The notes beneath the pieces were generated by a model, which saw only the letters and a list, made by a program, of their open reading frames with translations, was not told where the DNA came from and did not search any database. DNA of 22,400 nt from Bacillota bacterium. Lineage in GTDB: Bacteria > Bacillota_E > Symbiobacteriia > Symbiobacteriales > Symbiobacteriaceae. Positions 1 to 10,311 of the stretch are shown one piece after another (positions within the stretch are counted from its first letter, which is position 1; each line of letters opens with the position of its first letter). The stretch covers positions 1 to 22,400 of the forward strand of contig QGVE01000030.1 of assembly GCA_003242675.1 (NCBI GenBank), written 5' to 3'. The translations under genes were made by a program, and so were the position numbers.

Positions 1-131
1 GCATGCTGTACGACGCCTCCGGGTTCCACACGCAGATCGCCGTGATGAGCGCCGGTCTGGTGGTTCCCTTGCTGGCCGTGCTGCTCTACGACCGGACGCG
101 GCCGGCATTGGTTCCTGCCGAGGGTGACTGA
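1..131 (+). CDS. C-terminal end of a membrane protein (partial)
   Basis: An open frame enters from the left edge and stops at TGA 129-131. About 43 residues are visible. They include a hydrophobic run (roughly AGLVVPLLAVLLY) followed by a short polar tail ending AEGD, which looks like the last transmembrane helix and cytosolic tail of an integral membrane protein such as a transporter. There is too little sequence to name a family. The next promoter begins seven bases after the stop, so this gene is probably the end of a separate transcription unit. Confidence 0.55.
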   Translation, partial: MLYDASGFHTQIAVMSAGLVVPLLAVLLYDRTRPALVPAEGD

Positions 132-137
132 GCCGCC

Positions 138-167
138 TTGACAGATGCGGAACCGGCGGAATATCAT
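138..167 (+). promoter_or_regulatory. Sigma-A-type promoter of the ABC-F gene
   Basis: A perfect -35 TTGACA (138-143) is followed after 18 bases by TATCAT (162-167), five of six matches to TATAAT. The predicted transcription start is near 173-175. This is the best vegetative promoter in the window. It lies between the upstream stop codon and the ABC-F gene and leaves a leader of about 115 bases. It also shows that translation cannot begin at the TTG at 138, which is part of the -35 box. Confidence 0.75.
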
Positions 168-180
168 AAAGTGAATCTGC

Positions 181-211
181 GCCGCGGTAAGCACCCTTAC
201 CCGCGGCTTTT
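181..211 (+). terminator. Terminator-like hairpin in the ABC-F leader (possible attenuator)
   Basis: GCCGCGGTAAG (181-191) pairs with CTTA (196-199) plus CCGCGGC (201-207), with one bulged C at 200 and a CACC loop, giving 11 base pairs. It is followed by TTTT (208-211). It lies only about 7-10 bases downstream of the predicted start of the ABC-F transcript, so it is inside that gene's own leader. It could serve as the terminator of the upstream gene, as an attenuator of the ABC-F gene, or both. Confidence 0.6.
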
Positions 212-290
212 GCGTGTCTGCGCACCCGACGCCTGCCGTCTCCCGGACCCTCCATCGCCCAGCGGGGGAGGACGGAAGGAGCGATTCGCC

Positions 291-2222
<1,932 letters not shown>

Positions 2223-2243
2223 GGCGGCCCTCGCCCTGTCCAA

Positions 2244-2303
2244 ACGCCCTTTCCCGGGGCATCCTAAGGGAGCGGTCCGGCGGGACCCGCGGGAAAGGGG
2301 CGT
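2244..2303 (+). promoter_or_regulatory. Long RNA hairpin enclosing the ribosome binding site of the DUF421 gene
   Basis: ACGCCCTTTCCCG (2244-2256) pairs with CGGGAAAGGGGCGT (2290-2303) over 13 bp with a single bulged G. Inside the loop a second stem, GGTCC/GGACC (2274-2278 with 2283-2287), closes a GGCG tetraloop. The right arm contains AAAGGGG (2294-2300), the only plausible purine-rich ribosome binding site ahead of GTG 2315. No T-run follows, so it is a poor terminator. It may instead mask translation of the downstream gene. Confidence 0.55.
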
Positions 2304-2314
2304 GGAACCGAGGG

Positions 2315-3004
2315 GTGTGGATCCTCGCGCAGATCTTCACGAGTGACTGGACGAAGGAGCTCTTTCAGCACGTCCCCGTGCTGCTGGTGCGGACGGTCCT
2401 GACGTTCATCCTGGTCATGATCGTCGTGCGCTGGACCGGCAAGCGCTCCATCGCCAACCTGGCCCCGTTCGACCTGGCCATGGTGATCATGATCGGGGAG
2501 GTCGCCGCGATCCCCATCAGCACGCTGGACGTCGACTTCCTGCACGGCCTGATCCCCGTCGTGCTGCTCGGCGGGCTGCACGTGATCCTCACCACCGTCA
2601 ACCTCCACTGGAAGAGGTTCGAGCGGTGGACCGAGGGCTTTCCCACCTTGCTGGTGAAGGATGGCCGGGTGCTGAGGCGAAATCTCCTGAAAGAACGGGT
2701 GTCGATGGCCGACCTGATGACCGCCCTCCGCCACAAGGAGGTGGAGGACGTGTCGGAGGTGAAAGAGGCCTGGATGGAGCAGTCCGGGGGCATCAGCGTC
2801 ATCCTGAAGCGGGATGCCGGACCGGCGACGCCCCGCGACGTGGAGCGCGCCGTGGAGGCGGTGCTGGCCCGCCGGCTGCCGGGCCTGGTGCAGGAGGCCG
2901 TCGAACGGGCGATCGGGCAGGCCGCGGCCGCCCACGCCCGGCCCGTGCGCCCGAACCCGGGCGGCCGGAGGTGGGATCGTGAAGGTGATGATGTTCTTCA
3001 TTGA
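2315..3004 (+). CDS. DUF421 / YetF-family membrane protein
   Basis: About 229 residues. The N-terminal half carries three hydrophobic segments (about 20-45, 50-70 and 75-95). Family-type motifs are visible: RWTGKRS, LAPFDL and IGEVAAIP near the membrane region, then FPTLLVKDGRVLRRNLL and MADLMTALR in the cytosolic domain (about 110-185). A helical charged tail follows. YetF/YkjA/YrbG-type proteins are inner-membrane proteins of Firmicutes, some linked to spore membranes, and their biochemical function is not established. GTG 2315 gives MWILAQIF. The ribosome binding site AAAGGGG is weakly spaced (14 bases) and lies in a hairpin. The gene overlaps the next one by 26 bases, which suggests coupled translation. 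Confidence 0.85.
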   Translation: MWILAQIFTSDWTKELFQHVPVLLVRTVLTFILVMIVVRWTGKRSIANLAPFDLAMVIMIGEVAAIPISTLDVDFLHGLIPVVLLGGLHVILTTVNLHWKRFERWTEGFPTLLVKDGRVLRRNLLKERVSMADLMTALRHKEVEDVSEVKEAWMEQSGGISVILKRDAGPATPRDVERAVEAVLARRLPGLVQEAVERAIGQAAAAHARPVRPNPGGRRWDREGDDVLH

Positions 3005-3902
3005 CGGGCTGGGCCTCGGCGACGACGACCCGGAGCGCAACCCGCTCATGACCGCGGACATGCCGGCCTTCCGTTCCCTGCTGGGCGGAAGGCCGCTCTG
3101 GCGTGGGGCGGTGCCGCACCGGGGGCCCGGCGTGGCGGCGGTCCCCACCGACGCCTGCCTGGGCGTGCCCGGCCTGCCCCAGAGCGCGACGGGGCAGACC
3201 ACCCTCTTCACCGGCCGGAACGGCGCGCAGGCGATCGGCCGTCACCTGAACGGCTACCCGACCCCCAGCCTGAAGGCGATCCTGAACGAGCACTCCATCT
3301 TCAAGCGGGTCGTCGAGCGCGGGCTCACCGCCACCTTCCTGAACGCCTTCCGGCCGGAGTTTTTCGAATGGGTTGCCGCCGGGCAGCCTGAGCTCCGGGA
3401 CCGGCGCTACCGCCCCTCGGCCTCGACCGTCGCTGCCCTGGCGGCGGGCATGCAGGTCTTCCGGGACTTCGACCAGCTCCGGCGGGGCGAGGCGGTCGGC
3501 TTCGACATCGACCACCACGTCCTGCGCGCGATGGGCTACGACCTGGACCCGGTGGACCCCGCGGAGGCCGGCCGGCGGGCGGCCCGGGTGGCCGCGCAGC
3601 ACCACTTCACCCTCTATGAGCATTTCCTCACGGACAAGGCCGGCCACGCCCGGGACATGGCGGAGGCCCGGCGGGTGCTGGAGCGGCTGGACCGCTTCCT
3701 GGGCGGGCTGCTGGAGGCCCTGCCGCCCGACCACCTCCTGGTGATCACGTCGGACCACGGCAACGTCGAGGACCTGTCCACCAAGCAGCACACCACCAAC
3801 CCCGTGGCGACGATCGTGCGGGGGCCCGGCGCCGCCGACGTGGCCGGGCGCATCCGGTCGCTGGCGGACATCGCCCCCGCGATCCTGGACGTGGTGGGGT
3901 AG
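2979..3902 (+). CDS. Alkaline-phosphatase-superfamily metalloenzyme (phosphoglycerate-mutase / phosphopentomutase-like)
   Basis: The protein has 307 residues. Superfamily metal-site motifs occur in order: FIDGLG (Asp9) at the N-terminus, a SATGQTTLFTG segment (about 69-79) where the nucleophilic Ser/Thr is expected, FLTDKAGHARD (about 215-225), and SDHGNVED (about 257-264) followed by a conserved-type His in KQHTTNP. Enzymes of this fold transfer or hydrolyse phosphate using two metal ions. Canonical cofactor-independent phosphoglycerate mutase is about 510 residues with a large inserted domain that is absent here, so it is unlikely to be glycolytic GpmI. The substrate is unknown. GTG 2979 is preferred because GGAGGT (2967-2972) lies six bases upstream and the protein then starts at the first beta strand. 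It overlaps the DUF421 gene and is followed 33 bases later by mutS2. Confidence 0.82.
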   Translation: MKVMMFFIDGLGLGDDDPERNPLMTADMPAFRSLLGGRPLWRGAVPHRGPGVAAVPTDACLGVPGLPQSATGQTTLFTGRNGAQAIGRHLNGYPTPSLKAILNEHSIFKRVVERGLTATFLNAFRPEFFEWVAAGQPELRDRRYRPSASTVAALAAGMQVFRDFDQLRRGEAVGFDIDHHVLRAMGYDLDPVDPAEAGRRAARVAAQHHFTLYEHFLTDKAGHARDMAEARRVLERLDRFLGGLLEALPPDHLLVITSDHGNVEDLSTKQHTTNPVATIVRGPGAADVAGRIRSLADIAPAILDVVG

Positions 3903-3935
3903 GACGGACGAGAGGAGTACAGATCGACCATCGCC

Positions 3936-6305
<2,370 letters not shown>

Positions 6306-6315
6306 GCGGACAAGC

Positions 6316-6370
6316 GACCCCGGCGGGGAGGCCCGCTGCACGGCACCGGGCTCCGACCGCCGGGGTCTTT
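6316..6370 (+). terminator. Intrinsic terminator of the mutS2 transcript
   Basis: GACCCCGGCGG (6316-6326) pairs perfectly with CCGCCGGGGTC (6357-6367). Inside it, GGAGGCCCG can pair with CGGGCTCC with one bulge, giving a long two-part stem. TTT follows at 6368-6370. It begins about ten bases after the mutS2 stop. Confidence 0.8.
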
Positions 6371-6377
6371 GCGCGCC

Positions 6378-6412
6378 AACAAAACGAGCGGCCCCGCCGG
6401 GGGCGGGACCGC
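6378..6412 (-). terminator. Intrinsic terminator of the five-gene minus-strand operon
   Basis: Read on the minus strand, GCGGTCCCGCC pairs with GGCGGGGCCGC through 11 pairs including one G-T wobble, with a three-base loop. It is followed by a T-rich tail TCGTTTTGTT. It starts one base beyond the stop of the HD-domain gene and faces the mutS2 terminator, so the two convergent units end within about 100 bases. Confidence 0.82.
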
Positions 6413-6413
6413 G

Positions 6414-7673
6414 TTACCGGTACTCGCTCTCGTACCCGAAGATCTTCTCGCACGCCCGGCGGACGGCGTCCACCTTGTCGGCCGGGCAGAAGACGTACGT
6501 CCGCCAGAGCCCCTCGTACTGCCGGGCCATGGCCGCCACCTCGCCGGACTGATCCAGCTCCAGCAGGGGACCGACGCCGTGGCGGGAGCGGACGGGCACG
6601 TGGACCTCCTTGAAGAAGCTCGCCTTCGGGCAGTAGACGATGACCTGGCCCGGCTTCAGCCGGGCTTTGCGCGCGATCTGCTCCTCCAGCTCCTCCCGGG
6701 CCGCGGACTGGCCGCCGTACCGGGCGATGAAGGCGTCCCGCTCCGGCCCCAGGGTGTCGCCGGAGAGCACGTAGGCCCGCTTGTACAGCCGCCGCTCGAT
6801 GACCCCCTCGATGAGCTGCTGGATGATGCCCGGGCCGGGCAGGCGGGCCAGCAGGTCGAGGAAGGTCTGGTCGCCCAGGCCGTAGAGCGCCTCCTCCCGG
6901 AGGCCGGTGTGCTTGGTGTGCAGCTCGACCGCCTTCGAGATCATGGCGCCGGCGGCGATCTTGGCGTGGTGCAGGTAAAGCCGCTCGGTGAGCACGTAGC
7001 GCATGCGCAGGAGGTGGATGACCTCGGTGCGGGCGTCCGGGCGGTCCAGCCCGTGCTTGACCATGTTGATCAGGAGCTGGCCGTCCTCCTTGATGAAATA
7101 GGAGAGGACCCGGTCGTCGTAGTTCATGCGCAGCCCGGCGAAGAAGGAGTCGCGCCGCAGGTAGTCCAGGAGGTCGGCGTCGATGGTGGAGGAGACGATC
7201 TGGCCCATCCACGGCGCCGGGGGCCGGCCGGTGAGGATCGCCTTCACCCCGTCCAGGTAGCCCGAGGCGGCCAGGACGCGGCCCAGCTCGCTCTGGATCC
7301 CCAGGAAGTGCTCCAGCCGGGGGCCGGCGTCGTGGCGGGGGAAGATCTGCCGCTCGTCCTCGAAGGTGTGGCCGTAGGGGATGTGGGTCACGTCGTGCAC
7401 CAGGGTCGCCAGCCGGACCAGCTGGGCCTCCTCGGGGGCGATGGCGTACCCGTTCAGCTGCAGCGACTCCAGGATCCGGTGCGCCATGTGCAGCGCGCCC
7501 AGGCTGTGGTCGAACCGGGTGTGCACGCAGCCGGGGAAGACCAGGTGGGCCGTGCCCAGCTGCTTGATGGAGCGGAGCCGCTGCATCTCCCGGGTGTCGA
7601 GCACCCGGACTTCGATGTCGGTCAGGCGAATGTCCCCGTGGACGGGGTCGCGCACTTGCACGCGGAATTGCAT
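6414..7673 (-). CDS. HD-superfamily phosphohydrolase (dNTPase/SAMHD1-like)
   Basis: The protein has 419 residues and starts MQFRVQVRDPVHGDI, typical of the COG1078 HD phosphohydrolases. Metal and catalytic motifs are visible: HTRFDHSLG (His51, His56), LVHDVTHIPYGH (His93-Asp94) and a DADLLDYLRRD segment (about 165-175), which gives the H...HD...D ligand pattern. Relatives include SAMHD1 and bacterial dNTP triphosphohydrolases, but the Bacillus homologue has no settled substrate, so nucleotide hydrolysis is inferred. ATG 7673 starts four bases after the stop of the upstream oxidoreductase, so it is the last gene of the operon and ends directly at its terminator. Its link to the sugar genes is by position only. 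Confidence 0.9.
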   Translation of the reverse strand: MQFRVQVRDPVHGDIRLTDIEVRVLDTREMQRLRSIKQLGTAHLVFPGCVHTRFDHSLGALHMAHRILESLQLNGYAIAPEEAQLVRLATLVHDVTHIPYGHTFEDERQIFPRHDAGPRLEHFLGIQSELGRVLAASGYLDGVKAILTGRPPAPWMGQIVSSTIDADLLDYLRRDSFFAGLRMNYDDRVLSYFIKEDGQLLINMVKHGLDRPDARTEVIHLLRMRYVLTERLYLHHAKIAAGAMISKAVELHTKHTGLREEALYGLGDQTFLDLLARLPGPGIIQQLIEGVIERRLYKRAYVLSGDTLGPERDAFIARYGGQSAAREELEEQIARKARLKPGQVIVYCPKASFFKEVHVPVRSRHGVGPLLELDQSGEVAAMARQYEGLWRTYVFCPADKVDAVRRACEKIFGYESEYR

Positions 7674-7677
7674 GTGA

Positions 7678-8892
7678 TCACCCGAAGGTATTTTCGGCCC
7701 GCGGGGCGGGGGCCCCTGCATCCACGGGCTGCCAGCCGCCCCGGGACGCGGCCTCCGCCACCCGCAGGGCCGCCGCGCCGGCGGTGAGCGGCGCCAGCGG
7801 CTCACCCAGGCCCGCGGCCGCGCGGCGCAGCCGGACGAACCCCTCCCGGATCATCTCCCGGTAGCTCTCTTCTCCGCCGGCCACCTCGGCCTCGACCCAG
7901 AAGCGGCCGTCGCTCAGGGGACGCACTGCCACCGGGACGAGGTCCGCCGCGGCCTCCTGCAGGGCCTGCACGGCCCCGGGCCCCAGCCGGAGGACGCCGG
8001 TCAGCCGCCGGGGGACCCAGTCCTCGATGCGCAGCCAGCCGGCGGCAAAGCCCAGCTCCCGCACCTGGTGCTCGTCACGCTCGCGGACGAACCCGTGGTA
8101 GAACGTGGCGACCAGGTGCCAGGGCTGCCCGGCGAGCTCGCCCCGGTACTCCACCGCCGCCAGGGCCCGGGCGCCGGCCGCCGGGCGCCGGGGGTGGGGC
8201 CAGCCGGCGCCCCAGGCCCGCACCGGCCGGCCCCCCAGCACCCAGGCTGCCTCGTCGAAGAAGTGGACGCCGTGCTCCACCAGCACGCCTCCGCTCCGGG
8301 CGGGGTCCCAGAACCAGTGGTCGGGGGGCATCTCGCCCCCCGCCCAGTTCTCGACGTGCCACCGCTCCGGCAGGCCCAGGATGCCCGCCCGGTACCAGCG
8401 GCGGACGCAGGCGATGAGCGGGCTGGCCCGCATGACGAAGTTCAGCGCCGCAGCCACGCGCTGCTGCCGGGCCTGTGCCGCCAGGGCCGCGAGGTCGGCC
8501 GCCCGCAAGGCCCCGGGCTTCTCCAGGAACAGGGCCTTCCCGGCCGCCAGGGCCGCTCCGGCCACCTGCGGCTGGAGGTCGGGGGGCGTGGCGACCAGCA
8601 CCGCGTCCAGGTCCGGCCGCCGGGCCAGGGCCAGCGCATCCGCCACGCCCTCGGGTGCGCCCGGGGGCAGCCCGGCGGCCTCCCGGGCCGCCCGCCACGC
8701 CGCCAGGGCCGCTGCGCGGCTTGCCTCGCGGCGGGCGGCGGCCGCGGGCAGGTCCACCGCGGGGAGCGGCGCCCGGGCCGTCCGGGACGAACGGCCCAAA
8801 GGCCCGGCGCCCGCCCGCCCCATCCGCCAGGTCGGGAGGCGCCCGGCCCCTTCCCGCCCGGGCTGCGGCTCAACCGGATGCTGTGGCCGCAT
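7678..8892 (-). CDS. Gfo/Idh/MocA-like oxidoreductase with an abnormal N-terminus
   Basis: The protein has 404 residues. From about residue 45 it reads as a normal family member: the stretch PDLDAVLVATPP (93-104), FLEKPGAL (122-129, the EKP motif), and GVLVEHGVHFFDEAAWVLGG (202-221) with the expected His and Asp of the catalytic region. These enzymes use NAD(P) to oxidise or reduce sugars and related polyols. The first 45 residues are Arg/Pro/Gly-rich and lack the hydrophobic beta strand and GxGxxG turn that bind the cofactor. An in-frame TAG (the stop of the upstream gene) sits five codons before ATG 8892, so the start cannot move upstream. Neither other frame supplies a clear replacement. 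It may be degenerate, frameshifted, or functional without normal cofactor binding. Confidence 0.75.
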   Translation of the reverse strand: MRPQHPVEPQPGREGAGRLPTWRMGRAGAGPLGRSSRTARAPLPAVDLPAAAARREASRAAALAAWRAAREAAGLPPGAPEGVADALALARRPDLDAVLVATPPDLQPQVAGAALAAGKALFLEKPGALRAADLAALAAQARQQRVAAALNFVMRASPLIACVRRWYRAGILGLPERWHVENWAGGEMPPDHWFWDPARSGGVLVEHGVHFFDEAAWVLGGRPVRAWGAGWPHPRRPAAGARALAAVEYRGELAGQPWHLVATFYHGFVRERDEHQVRELGFAAGWLRIEDWVPRRLTGVLRLGPGAVQALQEAAADLVPVAVRPLSDGRFWVEAEVAGGEESYREMIREGFVRLRRAAAGLGEPLAPLTAGAAALRVAEAASRGGWQPVDAGAPAPRAENTFG

Positions 8893-8904
8893 CGTGCCCG
8901 CGCC

Positions 8905-10311
8905 CTACTCCCACTTCACCGGCCCCAGCTCGGGGAAGCGGGCCAGGGCCTCGGCCATCTCCGCCTTCACCCGCTCGAGGTCCTCCGCCGTGCGGCCCTC
9001 GCAGCGGAGCACCAGCACCGGCTGCGTGTTGGACGCCCGCACGAGCCCCCAGCCGCCGGGGAAGAGGACCCGGGCGCCGTCCACCGTCAGGACCTCGTAC
9101 CGGCCCTGGAAGTGCTGCACCACGCCTTCCACCACCGCCGCCTTGCGCTCCTCCGGGCAATCCACGCGGATCTCGGGCGTGGACGGGTAGCGGGGGACGT
9201 CGGCCCACAGGGCCGAGAGCGGCCGGCCGCTCTCGGCGACGAGCCGGCACAGCCGGGCGCCGGCGTAGAGGGCGTCGTCGAAGCCGTAGTAGCCGTCGGC
9301 GAAGAACAGGTGGCCGGACATCTCGCCGGCGAAGGGGCCGCCCAGCTCCCGCAGGCTCTTCTTGATGTAGGAGTGGCCGGTCCGGTGGAACTGCGGCCGG
9401 CCGCCCAGCCGCTGGATCTCTTCGACCAGGGCCTGCGAGCACTTCACCTCGACCAGGGCGGTGGCGCCGGGGTAGCGGGGCAGGATTTCCCGCCAGAACA
9501 GGATCATGAGCTGGTCGCCCCAGAGGATCTGGCCCTGGTCGTCCACCACGCCCAGCCGGTCGCCATCGCCGTCGAAGGCCAGGCCCATGTCCGCCCCGGT
9601 CTCCCGGACGGTGCGGACGAGGTCCCGCAGGTTCTCGGGCCGCACGGGGTCCGGGTGGTGGTTGGGGAAGGTCGGGTCCGACTCGCAGTAGAGCGGCACG
9701 ACCTCGCAGCCCAGGGTGCGGAAGAGCTCGGGGGCGATGGGGCCGGCGGTGCCGTTGCCGGCGTCCACGACCACCTTGAGCGGCCGGTGGAGGGCCACCC
9801 GGCCCGCGATCATCTCGCAGTAGCTGGGGATCGGATTCCGGGTGCGCACACGGCCTCCCCCGGCCGCCGGAGGCTCCCCGACCAGCGCCTCCGCCCGCCG
9901 GCGGACGTCCTGAATGGCCTCGCCGTACAGCGTGCCGGGGCCGAGGCAGAGCTTGAAGCCGTTCTCGTCACCCGGGTTGTGGCTGGCGGTGATCATCACC
10001 GCCGGGTCGATGCCGTAGAACTCCCGCGCCCAGTAGAGCACGGGGGTCACCACCTGGCCGATGTCCAGGACGTCCAGCCCCTCGCCGGTGATGCCCTCGA
10101 TGAGCGCGCGGGAGAGGGCGGGGGAGGAGAGGCGGTTGTCCCGCCCGACCAGGATCTCGCGGAATCCCCGCTCCTTGGCCAGCCGGGCGAACGCGCGCCC
10201 GACGAGGCGCGCCGTTTCGTCGGTGATCGTCCTCCCGTACACGCCGCGGATGTCGTACTCGCGGAAGATGACCTCCGGAAGCGCTGCTGTTGCCTTGGTC
10301 AAGTGGATCAC
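8905..10311 (-). CDS. Phosphomannomutase / phosphoglucomutase
   Basis: The protein has 468 residues and is a full-length alpha-D-phosphohexomutase that interconverts hexose 6-phosphate and hexose 1-phosphate. All four active-site signatures are present in order: TASHNP (108-113, phosphoserine Ser110), the metal loop DGDGDR (247-252), the sugar-specificity loop GEMSGH (329-334), and the phosphate loop RASNTQP (425-431). GEMSGH is the type seen in enzymes accepting mannose and glucose phosphates, so ManB/AlgC-like or Pgm activity is equally possible. GTG 10311 is chosen because it overlaps the stop of the upstream glycosyltransferase as GTGA, a translational-coupling arrangement. Next to a nucleotidyltransferase, its product would be the sugar 1-phosphate for NDP-sugar synthesis. 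Confidence 0.92.
   Translation of the reverse strand: MIHLTKATAALPEVIFREYDIRGVYGRTITDETARLVGRAFARLAKERGFREILVGRDNRLSSPALSRALIEGITGEGLDVLDIGQVVTPVLYWAREFYGIDPAVMITASHNPGDENGFKLCLGPGTLYGEAIQDVRRRAEALVGEPPAAGGGRVRTRNPIPSYCEMIAGRVALHRPLKVVVDAGNGTAGPIAPELFRTLGCEVVPLYCESDPTFPNHHPDPVRPENLRDLVRTVRETGADMGLAFDGDGDRLGVVDDQGQILWGDQLMILFWREILPRYPGATALVEVKCSQALVEEIQRLGGRPQFHRTGHSYIKKSLRELGGPFAGEMSGHLFFADGYYGFDDALYAGARLCRLVAESGRPLSALWADVPRYPSTPEIRVDCPEERKAAVVEGVVQHFQGRYEVLTVDGARVLFPGGWGLVRASNTQPVLVLRCEGRTAEDLERVKAEMAEALARFPELGPVKWE

Noticed and set aside
138..290. Upstream extension of the ABC-F protein by 51 residues
   Set aside because: The extended start is part of the TTGACA -35 box, and the added residues do not resemble the family. 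GTG 291 has a proper ribosome binding site.
2979..3902. Calling the metalloenzyme gpmI (glycolytic phosphoglycerate mutase)
   Set aside because: At 307 residues it lacks the large phosphotransferase insert of GpmI, so only superfamily membership is supported.
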